Positions 1 through 6,950 of a stretch of 22,750 nucleotides of DNA are shown piece after piece. Source of the DNA: Ruminococcaceae bacterium UBA7135 (GTDB lineage: Bacteria; Bacillota; Clostridia; Oscillospirales; Ruminococcaceae); the NCBI GenBank assembly GCA_002492075.1, contig DKXD01000161.1:1-22750 (forward strand), in the 5' to 3' direction. The position numbers and the translations under genes were made by a program. The notes below the pieces were generated by a model. The model did not search any database and was not told the DNA's origin. It saw only the letters and a program-made list of their open reading frames with translations. The stretch's first letter is position 1; every line of letters begins with the position of its first letter.

Positions 1-678
1 ATGAGCGAGTATATGGAGAAGCATACCGTAAGCCGCCTTATCGGCGCGCCTCCCGGATATGTCGGCTATGAGGAGGGCGGTCAGTTAACCGACGCGGTTC
101 GCCGCAAGCCGTATTCCGTTGTACTCTTTGACGAAGTGGAGAAGGCGCACCCCGATGTGTTCAACGTGCTTTTGCAGATACTCGACGACGGGCGTGTAAC
201 GGACAGTCAAGGCAGGCTTATCGACTTCAAGAACACGATAATCATACTCACCTCTAACCTCGGTTCGCACTTTATTCTTGACGGCATTGACGAAAACGGC
301 GAAATTTCCGAGGAAGCCAGGGATAACGTTGATAAAGTGCTGAAGCAGTCGTTCCGCCCCGAGTTCCTCAACCGTCTGGACGAGATAGTGTTCTACAAGC
401 CGCTCACCAAAAAGGAGATTTTCGGTATTATCGACTTGCAAGCCGCCGATCTCGCCAAGCGGCTCAAAGACAAGCAGCTCGGTCTTGACATCTCCGAGGA
501 AGCAAAGCAGCTTATCGTTGACGAGAGCTACGACCCAAGCTTCGGAGCGCGTCCGCTCAAGCGTTATATGCAGCGAAATCTCGAAACGCTGATAGCGCGC
601 GAGATACTCGGCGACAAGCTCCGTCAGGGCGACACGGTTCACGTTGTTGTCAAGGACGGGAAGCTCGCTGTTGAGTGA
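1..678 (+). CDS. clpB: ClpB-type AAA+ disaggregase, C-terminal part (5' end outside window)
   Basis: This is the last ~225 codons of a ClpB/Hsp104-type chaperone, which threads aggregated proteins through a hexameric ring in the cytoplasm with DnaK. The reading frame is open at base 1, so the true start lies upstream; the ATG at base 1 is an internal Met. Visible parts belong to the second nucleotide-binding domain: the pore loop GYVGYEEGG near residue 19, Walker B VVLFDEVEKAHP near 40, sensor-1 LTSNLGS near 83, the arginine-finger stretch FRPEFLNRLDEI near 118, and sensor-2 FGARPLKR near 181 in the C-terminal small domain. The SNLGS form (rather than SNVGA) and the C-terminal sequence favour ClpB over ClpC. 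It ends with TGA. Nothing looks broken. This is ordinary host chromosome. Confidence 0.95.
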   Translation: MSEYMEKHTVSRLIGAPPGYVGYEEGGQLTDAVRRKPYSVVLFDEVEKAHPDVFNVLLQILDDGRVTDSQGRLIDFKNTIIILTSNLGSHFILDGIDENGEISEEARDNVDKVLKQSFRPEFLNRLDEIVFYKPLTKKEIFGIIDLQAADLAKRLKDKQLGLDISEEAKQLIVDESYDPSFGARPLKRYMQRNLETLIAREILGDKLRQGDTVHVVVKDGKLAVE

Positions 679-741
679 GCAAAGCCGCGAAAAAGTTCGC
701 AACTCACATCAAGATTTTCTCCTTGAAGCTGTGGTATATTT

Positions 742-778
742 TAAGAGGGCGTTGAGCGTTTATGCGAACGCCCTCTTA
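742..778 (+). terminator. Perfect 12-bp inverted repeat after clpB, possible terminator or operator
   Basis: TAAGAGGGCGTT (742-753) is exactly complementary to AACGCCCTCTTA (767-778), with a 13-nt loop. It lies between the clpB stop and the next start. The 3' side ends in CTTATA without a real T run, so intrinsic termination would be weak. Because it sits directly before the AraC-type gene it could instead be an operator. Which role it has cannot be told from sequence. Confidence 0.5.
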
Positions 779-795
779 TAGGGAGAGTGAACAGC

Positions 796-1710
796 GTGTC
801 CGAATGGAATGAAGCGATACAGAAGATGATTGATTGGATCGAGGATAATCTGTGCGAAAATCCGTCGCTGCTGCAAATGTCGGAGCAGATAGGATACTCG
901 CCATATTATTGCTCGGTTCGGTTTCACGAGATCACGGGTATGACCATAAAAAGCTATATGGCGGGCAGAAGGCTTGCGCTTGCGGCTTTGGCTATCCGCG
1001 ATACCGATGAGCGTATTATCGATATTGCCGTAAAGTGCGGATATTCTTCGCAGGAGGCTCTGACGAGGGCTTTCTCGGAGGCGTTCGGGTGCACACCTGC
1101 GTCCTATCGGAGAGATCCCGTTCCTATTCCGCTTGCCATAAGACAGGTAGTCTTCACTCCCGAACATTACCCGAATTTGAAAGGAGAAAAAACCATGAGC
1201 AAAACAGTTTTGACTGAAGCGCACACAAAAATCGAATTTATCCCCGCCCACAAGTATCTTGGAATATGGGACGACAGCGCAAGACATTACGGCGAGTTTT
1301 GGCAGAACCACAACTGCGACAAGGTCTGCGGCATGATCGACAGTTTGAGCAATGTTTGCGACCCGATCATTACAGCCCATACGGCGGGCTGGCATAATGT
1401 AAACGGAGAACGTAGATATTTTTACGGCACGGGAGTACCGTTGGATTACAGCGGAAAAATTCCCGAGGGCTTTGAGATACGGGAATTTCCCGCAAGCTAT
1501 TATCTTGTTTTCTTCTGCCCTCCGTTCGATTACCTTAAAGACAACGGCGAGGTCATGGGCAAGGTGGAAGATCTCGCGTGGAATTATGACATAGGCAAAT
1601 TCGGCGGCGGGAAATACGAATGGAACGAGGATGCTTGCCAATGCTATCAGCGGCATTATCCCGAGGTTCTTGGGTATCAGATACTCAGGCCGATAAAAAA
1701 GATCGGCTGA
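796..1710 (+). CDS. AraC-family regulator with C-terminal GyrI-like effector-binding domain
   Basis: This 304-residue protein is a one-component transcription regulator. Residues ~1-105 form an AraC-type double helix-turn-helix: the segment LLQMSEQIGYSPYYCSVRF is the first and IIDIAVKCGYSSQEALTRAF, followed by FGCTPASYR, the second. Residues ~140-304 look like a GyrI/Rob-type small-molecule-binding domain. This order (DNA-binding first, ligand domain last) is usual for Rob/SoxS-like Firmicute regulators, which often control efflux or stress genes; the ligand here is unknown. I chose GTG at 796 because GGGAG (781-785) is 10 bases upstream; the in-frame GTG at 787 would overlap that site. A second good ribosome site, AAGGAG at 1181-1186, precedes an in-frame ATG at 1195 exactly at the domain linker, so the ligand domain might also be made alone. 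Confidence 0.88.
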   Translation: MSEWNEAIQKMIDWIEDNLCENPSLLQMSEQIGYSPYYCSVRFHEITGMTIKSYMAGRRLALAALAIRDTDERIIDIAVKCGYSSQEALTRAFSEAFGCTPASYRRDPVPIPLAIRQVVFTPEHYPNLKGEKTMSKTVLTEAHTKIEFIPAHKYLGIWDDSARHYGEFWQNHNCDKVCGMIDSLSNVCDPIITAHTAGWHNVNGERRYFYGTGVPLDYSGKIPEGFEIREFPASYYLVFFCPPFDYLKDNGEVMGKVEDLAWNYDIGKFGGGKYEWNEDACQCYQRHYPEVLGYQILRPIKKIG

Positions 1711-1766
1711 CCGCGTTTTTCATCAAAAAACTCTCCCAAAGGAGTACGCTCATAAAGAAGTAAAAT

Positions 1767-1799
1767 CCCGAAGCGGTTTGATAATACCGCTTCGGGGTT
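1767..1799 (+). terminator. Bidirectional-looking terminator after the AraC-type gene
   Basis: CCCGAAGCGGT (1767-1777) pairs with ACCGCTTCGGG (1786-1796) around an 8-base loop. The flanking AAT/GTT bases lengthen the stem. The plus-strand tail is T-rich but interrupted by G; the minus-strand tail ATTTTA is comparable. It ends the AraC-type transcript and could also stop leftward read-through. Confidence 0.75.
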
Positions 1800-1864
1800 G
1801 GGTTTGTTACGAAAATTAACCGCTCTGCGTTCCGTAGATAAATAAAAACTCTACGCTTCGTGTG

Positions 1865-1893
1865 TGTTCATCAAACCATTTATTGTGTATAAT
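1865..1893 (+). promoter_or_regulatory. Probable sigma-A promoter of the split XRE gene
   Basis: A perfect -10 box TATAAT lies at 1888-1893. Seventeen bases upstream is a poor -35 box, TGTTCA (1865-1870). The predicted start is about 15 bases before the GGAAAGGAGG ribosome site of the XRE gene. The weak -35 suggests a low or regulated promoter. It would now drive only the truncated fragment. Confidence 0.5.
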
Positions 1894-1915
1894 ATTGATG
1901 GAAAGGAGGAAACGA

Positions 1916-2044
1916 ATGGATCAGATCAAGATCGGCAAATTCATTGCCGAAACAAGAAAAGCGCTGAACATGACCCAAAAGCAGCTTGCCGGCGCGCTGT
2001 CGATCAGTGACAAGGCTGTTTCCAAATGGGAGTGTGGAGGTTAA
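1916..2044 (+). pseudogene. XRE-family regulator, 5' fragment, split by element insertion
   Basis: An ATG preceded by a near-perfect GGAAAGGAGG site opens a frame of 42 residues. It contains a complete-looking HTH_3 motif (IGKFIAETRKALNMTQKQLA, then ISDKAVSKWECG) and stops just after it. Regulators of this family normally continue SKWE-x-GKGLPEVSLMLPL. Exactly that continuation is found at 18416, on the far side of the element. Joining codon 41 to the right-hand part restores a 201-residue frame. The last codon (GGT) and the TAA stop come from element DNA. A 42-residue HTH peptide could still be translated, but without its membrane and zinc parts it is unlikely to work as the parent did. Confidence 0.88.
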
Positions 2045-2060
2045 CATATTTAAGGAGACT
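2017..2060. other. Left attachment junction (attL-like)
   Basis: Host codons run to about 2036-2038 (GGA); element DNA follows. The element-side sequence ends an arm with TTAAGG at 2050-2055. In the excised circle this would lie 19 bases from the crossover, facing CCTTAA (18395-18400) from the other end. That gives an imperfect inverted repeat centred in GGA, as expected for a serine recombinase attP. The symmetry (6/6 in the outer arm, about 11 of 19 overall) is my manual count. The exact crossover dinucleotide (GG or GA) is inferred. Confidence 0.65.
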
Positions 2061-2063
2061 AAG

Positions 2064-2093
2064 ATGAACCCGCATTATAACAGCATTGATTAA
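2064..2093 (+). other. Nine-codon reading frame with strong ribosome site at the left end (possible decayed tnpV-like start)
   Basis: AAGGAG (2052-2057) lies 6 bases before an ATG that encodes only MNPHYNSID before TAA, and a terminator hairpin follows immediately. A good ribosome site in front of so short a frame suggests either a remnant of a longer gene removed by deletion or a leader peptide. The N-terminus is faintly like the start of TnpV-type small proteins found at the ends of Tn4451-like elements, but nine residues are too few to say so with confidence. Confidence 0.3.
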
Positions 2094-2103
2094 AAACAAA
2101 GTA

Positions 2104-2135
2104 GACCGCAGTTGTACAAACTTGCGGTCATTTTG
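2104..2135 (+). terminator. Terminator at the left end of the element
   Basis: GACCGCA (2104-2110) pairs with TGCGGTC (2123-2129). An inner GTT/AAC extension with one bulged base lengthens the stem, and ATTTTG follows. It could stop transcription entering from the disrupted XRE promoter. In the other direction, the minus-strand tail TACTTTGTTTTT could terminate the leftward AlbA_2 gene. Confidence 0.7.
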
Positions 2136-2193
2136 TTGAAACATAATGAAAATATATTTACTATTGCTAGAGAACCGTGTCACGACAGTGAAT

Positions 2194-3489
2194 TTATTTT
2201 AATCGGTATTTCTTGTTTTCGCCACGACCAGACACAAGAATTAACCCAGCTTCTTCCATTTCCTTTGCAAGGGTATACGCTCTTGTTCTCTTTATGCTCA
2301 AAAGTGTTTGAAGCTCGGCTGCTGTCATTTCGCCGTGCTCGGTTAAGTAGTCTATAACGGTTTGCCATTGATTTTTTAACGCATGAGCGTCATTTGAAAC
2401 AGCGGCTTTTTCTTGGTTCATATTTGGCAGGATCATCTTGAATGTTCCAGTGGTGACCTCTATTTCGGGCTTTGCGGCGCAGTTTTCGTACAACGCGAAA
2501 ATTCGCCTTATTCCCGTGCCATAGGATTCGATATAATTCAGGCGGTGGAATATCTCAGCCATACGGCAGTTTCGCGGTTGAGAGATGCCGCTTTTTATAT
2601 CGTCGGCGGACAGTCCGTGAACAAGCCCGCCCAAGGAAACGAATTCTATACAAGTGTCGTTGACGTTTATAATAATGCTCCCGCTGAGAGCGTATTCTCT
2701 GTGTACGACAGCGTTCAGCAGTGCTTCACGGATGGCTTCCGGCGGATAATCCCAATGATCAACACGAGCAACACCCGCGAATACTGATCGGTTTTGATTG
2801 CACAGCATAAGATATTCAAACGCTTCGTCGACCTGTTTAAGAATTGAACCGCCGAATTCCCTATGCGCTTTAAAAACTGTTTTTGCCTCGTCCGCAAAAA
2901 CCGCAATCTTTATTGTGTGTTCGCATTGATCGGAAACTACCAGCGCTAGATTTGTGTACATTTTATCGGAAATATTCTGTATTCCCAAAGCGGGGAATTT
3001 ATCCGCCGAGAAATCCACCTTCTGTCGAGCAAACACCTCGCGAGTCTGTTCAAACGTCAGATTTTGCTCAATAGAACGAAGCGCTTCAAAAATGTCTCCG
3101 TCTGATAGCTTTATCATCATTCGTATTTGTTCTTGGGAAGCCTGCACAGACGATGCTCCTTGTCTGACATAAACTCCCGATGGCTTTATACCTTTGGATT
3201 TAATATAATACGGTTTTGCTGTTCCCTCCGATACCTCGATCAAAATAGTATTGTTACTTTGCAGAGTATACTTTGTGAACATAGTAACGTCGGGGGAGAT
3301 ACTGTCGCGTATAGTATTGGTTATTTGCGTGTATACATTATCTACATCATAGATCCCGACAACGTTCCCGTAATCGTCGTAACCAACATATATAATGCCG
3401 CCATTCGTGTTTGCGAACGCGATAACGCTTTTGTAAATTCCGTCCGCGGCAACACTTTTATATTCCGTGTTTTCATTTTCAAATTTCAT
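2194..3489 (-). CDS. AlbA_2 (Schlafen-type) domain protein with GHKL-like ATPase fold and C-terminal winged helix
   Basis: This 431-residue cytoplasmic protein is of the kind often annotated as an 'ATP-binding' or 'RecG-like' putative regulator. Residues ~5-125 are an AlbA_2/Schlafen nucleic-acid-binding domain (E7-N-T-E-Y-K, then FANTNGGIIYVGYDDYGNVVGI). Residues ~250-350 carry a histidine-kinase-like ATPase signature, REALLNAVVHREY, followed by SGISQPRNCRMAEIFHRLNYIESYGTGIRRI (split here as SGISQPRNCR and YIESYGTGIRRI in the motif sense). The last ~60 residues look like a winged helix (MTAAELQTLLSIKRTRAYTL). The start is fixed by GAGGTGAG just before the ATG and by a consensus promoter. It diverges from hsdR across a palindromic operator, so it is a plausible controller of itself and of the restriction operon; this role is inferred. 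Schlafen-like proteins also occur as defence effectors. Confidence 0.85.
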   Translation of the reverse strand: MKFENENTEYKSVAADGIYKSVIAFANTNGGIIYVGYDDYGNVVGIYDVDNVYTQITNTIRDSISPDVTMFTKYTLQSNNTILIEVSEGTAKPYYIKSKGIKPSGVYVRQGASSVQASQEQIRMMIKLSDGDIFEALRSIEQNLTFEQTREVFARQKVDFSADKFPALGIQNISDKMYTNLALVVSDQCEHTIKIAVFADEAKTVFKAHREFGGSILKQVDEAFEYLMLCNQNRSVFAGVARVDHWDYPPEAIREALLNAVVHREYALSGSIIINVNDTCIEFVSLGGLVHGLSADDIKSGISQPRNCRMAEIFHRLNYIESYGTGIRRIFALYENCAAKPEIEVTTGTFKMILPNMNQEKAAVSNDAHALKNQWQTVIDYLTEHGEMTAAELQTLLSIKRTRAYTLAKEMEEAGLILVSGRGENKKYRLK

Positions 3490-3515
3490 ATTCTCACCTC
3501 ACAAGCATTTTTTCT

Positions 3516-3544
3516 ATTATACATCTGAAATTCAGTTTTGTCAA
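3516..3544 (-). promoter_or_regulatory. Consensus sigma-A promoter of the AlbA_2 gene
   Basis: Read leftward, TTGACA (3539-3544) and TATAAT (3516-3521) are both perfect and separated by 17 bases. The spacer contains the near-palindrome CTGAAATTCAG (3525-3535), which resembles the TGAATATTCA boxes immediately upstream. A protein bound there would block RNA polymerase, which fits autorepression. Confidence 0.85.
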
Positions 3545-3553
3545 GAGGAAAAA

Positions 3554-3585
3554 GTGAATATTCAGTGAAATTTATGAATATTCAC
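3554..3585. repeat. Twin-palindrome operator between divergent promoters
   Basis: GTGAATATTCA (3554-3564) and TGAATATTCAC (3575-3585) form a perfect 11-bp inverted repeat. Each arm contains the 10-bp palindrome TGAATATTCA, and the two centres are exactly 20 bp apart (about two helical turns). This spacing suggests cooperative binding of two dimers on one DNA face. A third related box overlaps the leftward promoter. The binder is not shown; the AlbA_2 protein encoded next to it, or an HTH protein elsewhere, is the natural candidate. Confidence 0.8.
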
Positions 3586-3655
3586 CTTTGGGCTGCTTTT
3601 TATCCTTTGTATCGCTTTCATTTAATTAAATTTCTTAAAATTTATTGTAGAATAA

Positions 3656-3684
3656 TTGACTTTTTCTTCAAAATGTGATATAAT
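3656..3684 (+). promoter_or_regulatory. Sigma-A promoter of the hsdRMS operon
   Basis: TTGACT (3656-3661) and a perfect TATAAT (3679-3684) are 17 bases apart, with the predicted start about 50 bases before the hsdR ATG. No other strong promoter is seen within the following genes, so it probably serves hsdR, hsdM, hsdS and possibly immA. It lies 71 bases from the twin palindromes. Confidence 0.82.
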
Positions 3685-3740
3685 TAAATAGATTATATCT
3701 GCCACTCGAAAAAATAAATTCAGTTTAAAGGAGCATATCT

Positions 3741-6700
3741 ATGAAGAAAGCAAGTAACGGCAAAAGCCTTTTTAACGAGATGACTCGTGTTCAGATGCCT
3801 GCACTTGTTCATCTGACAAGGCTCGGATATACATATTATGGTCGATTATTCGAGGACATGGCTGATACGGTTTATGATCCCGACACCAATATATTAAAGG
3901 ATGTTTTTATATCTCAATTTAGGAGGCTCAACCCCAAACATGAGGGCGAAGCTGAACAAACATTAAAAGTCATCCGACAGGAGCTTGATAATGACGATCT
4001 CGGCAAGAGCTTTTATTCTCGCCTTAAATCGACTTCTCCTGTTAGGCTGATAGATTTTGAGAACCCCTATAACAATGTATTTCATTGTACTGCGGAGTTC
4101 ACTTGTAAGAACGGTCAAGATGAATTTCGTCCTGATATTACGCTTTTTGTGAATGGTCTGCCGTTAGTGTTCGTTGAGGTTAAAAAGCCGAATAATCACG
4201 GTGGAATGGTTGCTGAAAGTGACCGTATGAACAGGAAGCGTTTTCCTAACAAGAAGTTCCGCAGATTTATAAACATCACCCAACTAATGATATTCTCAAA
4301 TAACATGGAGTATGATTCTGAGGGCGGTATTGTGCCTATTCAGGGAGCATTTTACTGTACTGCTGCCAAAAAGAGTGCGCCGTTTAACTGTTTTCGTGAA
4401 GAAAACCCGCTGAATGATGATATTGCACCATTTATCAAGGATTATCCCTATAAAGCCATTAATGCTGAAATAGAGAAGAAGATACTGAATGATTATAATA
4501 ATCAGGTTATACATACTTCTCCCGAATATCAGACAAATCTGAATGTGAATACACCCACAAACCGTATTCTAACCTCGATGTGTTCACCGGAGCGTCTGAT
4601 GTTCATTCTCAGATATGGTATAGCCTATGTGAATATGGAGCGAGAGGTTGACGGCAAAATTGAAACTATCAATCAAAAACACATTATGCGTTATCAGCAG
4701 ATGTTCGCCGCTTTTGCTATCCGAGAAAAGCTCTCTGAGGGTATCAAGTCGGGGATTGTATGGCATACTCAGGGCAGCGGTAAAACTGCTTTGTCATACT
4801 ATTTGAGCTATATCCTATCAGACTTTTATGCTCAAAACAACAAGGTCGCAAAGTTCTATTTTATCGTTGATCGTCTTGATCTGCTTGAACAGGCTTCACA
4901 AGAGTTTGAAGCTCGTGGACTTGTTGTTAAGACTGCAAATAGCCGTGCGGAGCTTATGGAACAGTTCCGCAACAATCAGGCTCAGGATGGCAACAGTGGG
5001 CAGCAGGAGATCACGGTAGTCAATATTCAGCGATTTGCAGAAGATAAAGAGAGGGTTACTCTGCCCTCGTATGCTACCAATTTACAGCGCATTTTCATCA
5101 TTGATGAAGCACATAGAGGATATAATCCAAAGGGCAGCTTTCTTGCAAACCTGTTTGATGCCGATGAAAACTCAATCAAGATCGCTTTAACCGGCACTCC
5201 GTTGTTGGCTGCCGAGAGAGAATCTTGGAAAGTTTTTGGTAACTATCTTCATACCTATTATTACGATAAATCCATTCAGGACGGCTATACCTTGAAGATT
5301 ATCCGTGAGGATATTGAAACAAAATACAAAGAAAAGCTCTCGGCTATCTATGAGAAGCTTGAAACGCTTGTGCAGAAGAAAGATATAAAACGAGATCAAA
5401 TCGTTGAACACGATTCCTATGTCAAGGAGCTTACAAGATATATCATTAGCGACTTAAAACGCTTTCGTACCATTCAGGGTGACGATACGCTCGGTGGCAT
5501 GGTCATCTGCGAAACAAGCGAGCAGGCACGAAAGTTATACGCTTTCTTTGACGAAGTTCAGCGTGAGTTGAATGCAGATGCTTCTCAGCAATCGCATTTT
5601 AAGGCGGGATTAATACTTCATGACAGCGATGATAAGGACACAAGGAAGCAGATCGTTAAGGATTTTAAGAAGAATATGACCATAGACATACTGATCGTAT
5701 TCAATATGCTGCTGACCGGTTTTGATGCACCTCGGCTGAAAAGGCTGTATTTTGGCAGAAAACTGAAAGATCATAATCTGTTGCAGGCTATTACCCGTGT
5801 AAACAGACCTTATAAGGATAATAAATATGGCTTTATCATAGATTTTGCCGATATAAAAAATAATTTTGAGCAGACCAATGAAGCCTACCTTAAAGAGTTG
5901 AATAGGTTTAACGATCCTAATGAGGTGGGTGCGGAAAATGTTACAGATACATTTACTCAGGTAATTGAGGATAAAGATGCTCTCGTTCAGCAAATGAGAG
6001 AGGTTCGTCAAGTTCTTTTTGATTACACAACGGATAATGTGGAGGAGTTTAGCTCTGAAATATCCACAATCGAGGACAAGCAAGAGCTAATCAAGCTGAA
6101 AAAAGTGCTTATCTCTGCCCGTGACTGCTGTAATGTAGTCCGTACATTTGGTGATGATGAGCTGAAACAAGCCTTTGCAAAGCTCGAAATTACAAGACTT
6201 CCCGAAATGATAAGAGAAGTTCAGCGGCAGATCGACACGATCAATCAAAAAGAAGCCTTTGACAGCGATGACTCTACAAGGCAGCTTATCAATGAAGCTA
6301 TGCAGGACATCACATTTAACTTCTCTAAAATCGGTGATGAAGAATTGCAGATGGGCTTTATGAGTAAAGAGGAATTCCACGAAAAGTGGAGAAAGACGAT
6401 ACAAGCCTTTACTGAAAATATTGACCAGGACGATCCCGAGTATATTTCTATAAGAGAAGCCTTTATGCAGCGTTTCAAGGAATTTGGCTTCGCCGCCGAT
6501 ACGGTTCACGAGTTTACGGAACGTTCTAAGGCATTAGATGAAGTTCTTAAGAAGCTAGCAGAGCTGCAAAAGCGTAACAAAGCTCTTATGCGTAAATACA
6601 GCGGCGATGCTAAGTTTGCAAGAGTGCATAAGAGAATCAGAGAGGAGAATGCTCAAAGGAAGGCTAAGGGACAATCTCCCATAATCGGAGAGTATGATGA

Positions 6701-6932
6701 GTCTATCATGGAAGTCCTCAAAGCTATCAAGGCTGATGTTGACCAAAAGGTATTTGACCGTAACGATATACTGAAAAAGGACGCATACTTTGAGCAGACT
6801 GTAATGTCACAAGTGAAACAAGGAATGGATACTTTAGGTATTAAAGGCACACGTGATGACAGATTGTTTATTCAGGCAAGAATCTCTTCACAGTATCTCA
6901 GCCAATATAATGCTGCCTATCCGGGTGCTTGA
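3741..6932 (+). CDS. hsdR: Type I restriction enzyme, restriction/translocation subunit HsdR
   Basis: This 1063-residue protein, close to the usual ~1000-1050, is the motor and nuclease subunit of a type I complex (R2M2S). It pulls DNA past the bound complex with ATP and cuts it far from unmethylated recognition sites. The N-terminal nuclease domain shows the PD-(D/E)xK signature: RPDITLFV near residue 131 and VFVEVKKPN near 145. The superfamily-2 helicase motor follows: Walker A HTQGSGKTAL near 345, DEAH box FIIDEAHRG near 453, and motif III LTGTPL near 483. Later come the helicase motifs LLTGFDAP and ITRVNRPY, and a helical C-terminus that binds HsdM. The start is supported by AAAGGAG 8 bases upstream. 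The gene appears intact. hsdM begins 18 bases after its stop, so the two are co-transcribed. Confidence 0.96.
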   Translation: MKKASNGKSLFNEMTRVQMPALVHLTRLGYTYYGRLFEDMADTVYDPDTNILKDVFISQFRRLNPKHEGEAEQTLKVIRQELDNDDLGKSFYSRLKSTSPVRLIDFENPYNNVFHCTAEFTCKNGQDEFRPDITLFVNGLPLVFVEVKKPNNHGGMVAESDRMNRKRFPNKKFRRFINITQLMIFSNNMEYDSEGGIVPIQGAFYCTAAKKSAPFNCFREENPLNDDIAPFIKDYPYKAINAEIEKKILNDYNNQVIHTSPEYQTNLNVNTPTNRILTSMCSPERLMFILRYGIAYVNMEREVDGKIETINQKHIMRYQQMFAAFAIREKLSEGIKSGIVWHTQGSGKTALSYYLSYILSDFYAQNNKVAKFYFIVDRLDLLEQASQEFEARGLVVKTANSRAELMEQFRNNQAQDGNSGQQEITVVNIQRFAEDKERVTLPSYATNLQRIFIIDEAHRGYNPKGSFLANLFDADENSIKIALTGTPLLAAERESWKVFGNYLHTYYYDKSIQDGYTLKIIREDIETKYKEKLSAIYEKLETLVQKKDIKRDQIVEHDSYVKELTRYIISDLKRFRTIQGDDTLGGMVICETSEQARKLYAFFDEVQRELNADASQQSHFKAGLILHDSDDKDTRKQIVKDFKKNMTIDILIVFNMLLTGFDAPRLKRLYFGRKLKDHNLLQAITRVNRPYKDNKYGFIIDFADIKNNFEQTNEAYLKELNRFNDPNEVGAENVTDTFTQVIEDKDALVQQMREVRQVLFDYTTDNVEEFSSEISTIEDKQELIKLKKVLISARDCCNVVRTFGDDELKQAFAKLEITRLPEMIREVQRQIDTINQKEAFDSDDSTRQLINEAMQDITFNFSKIGDEELQMGFMSKEEFHEKWRKTIQAFTENIDQDDPEYISIREAFMQRFKEFGFAADTVHEFTERSKALDEVLKKLAELQKRNKALMRKYSGDAKFARVHKRIREENAQRKAKGQSPIIGEYDESIMEVLKAIKADVDQKVFDRNDILKKDAYFEQTVMSQVKQGMDTLGIKGTRDDRLFIQARISSQYLSQYNAAYPGA

Positions 6933-6950
6933 TAATCAGGAGAATAACCA

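Noticed and set aside
85..702. A 205-codon minus-strand frame opposite clpB.
   Set aside because: It mirrors conserved ClpB motifs and shows no motif of its own.
760..1656. A 298-codon minus-strand frame opposite the AraC-type gene.
   Set aside because: The plus-strand gene has clear AraC and GyrI-like domains and a ribosome site; the antisense product has no recognisable features.
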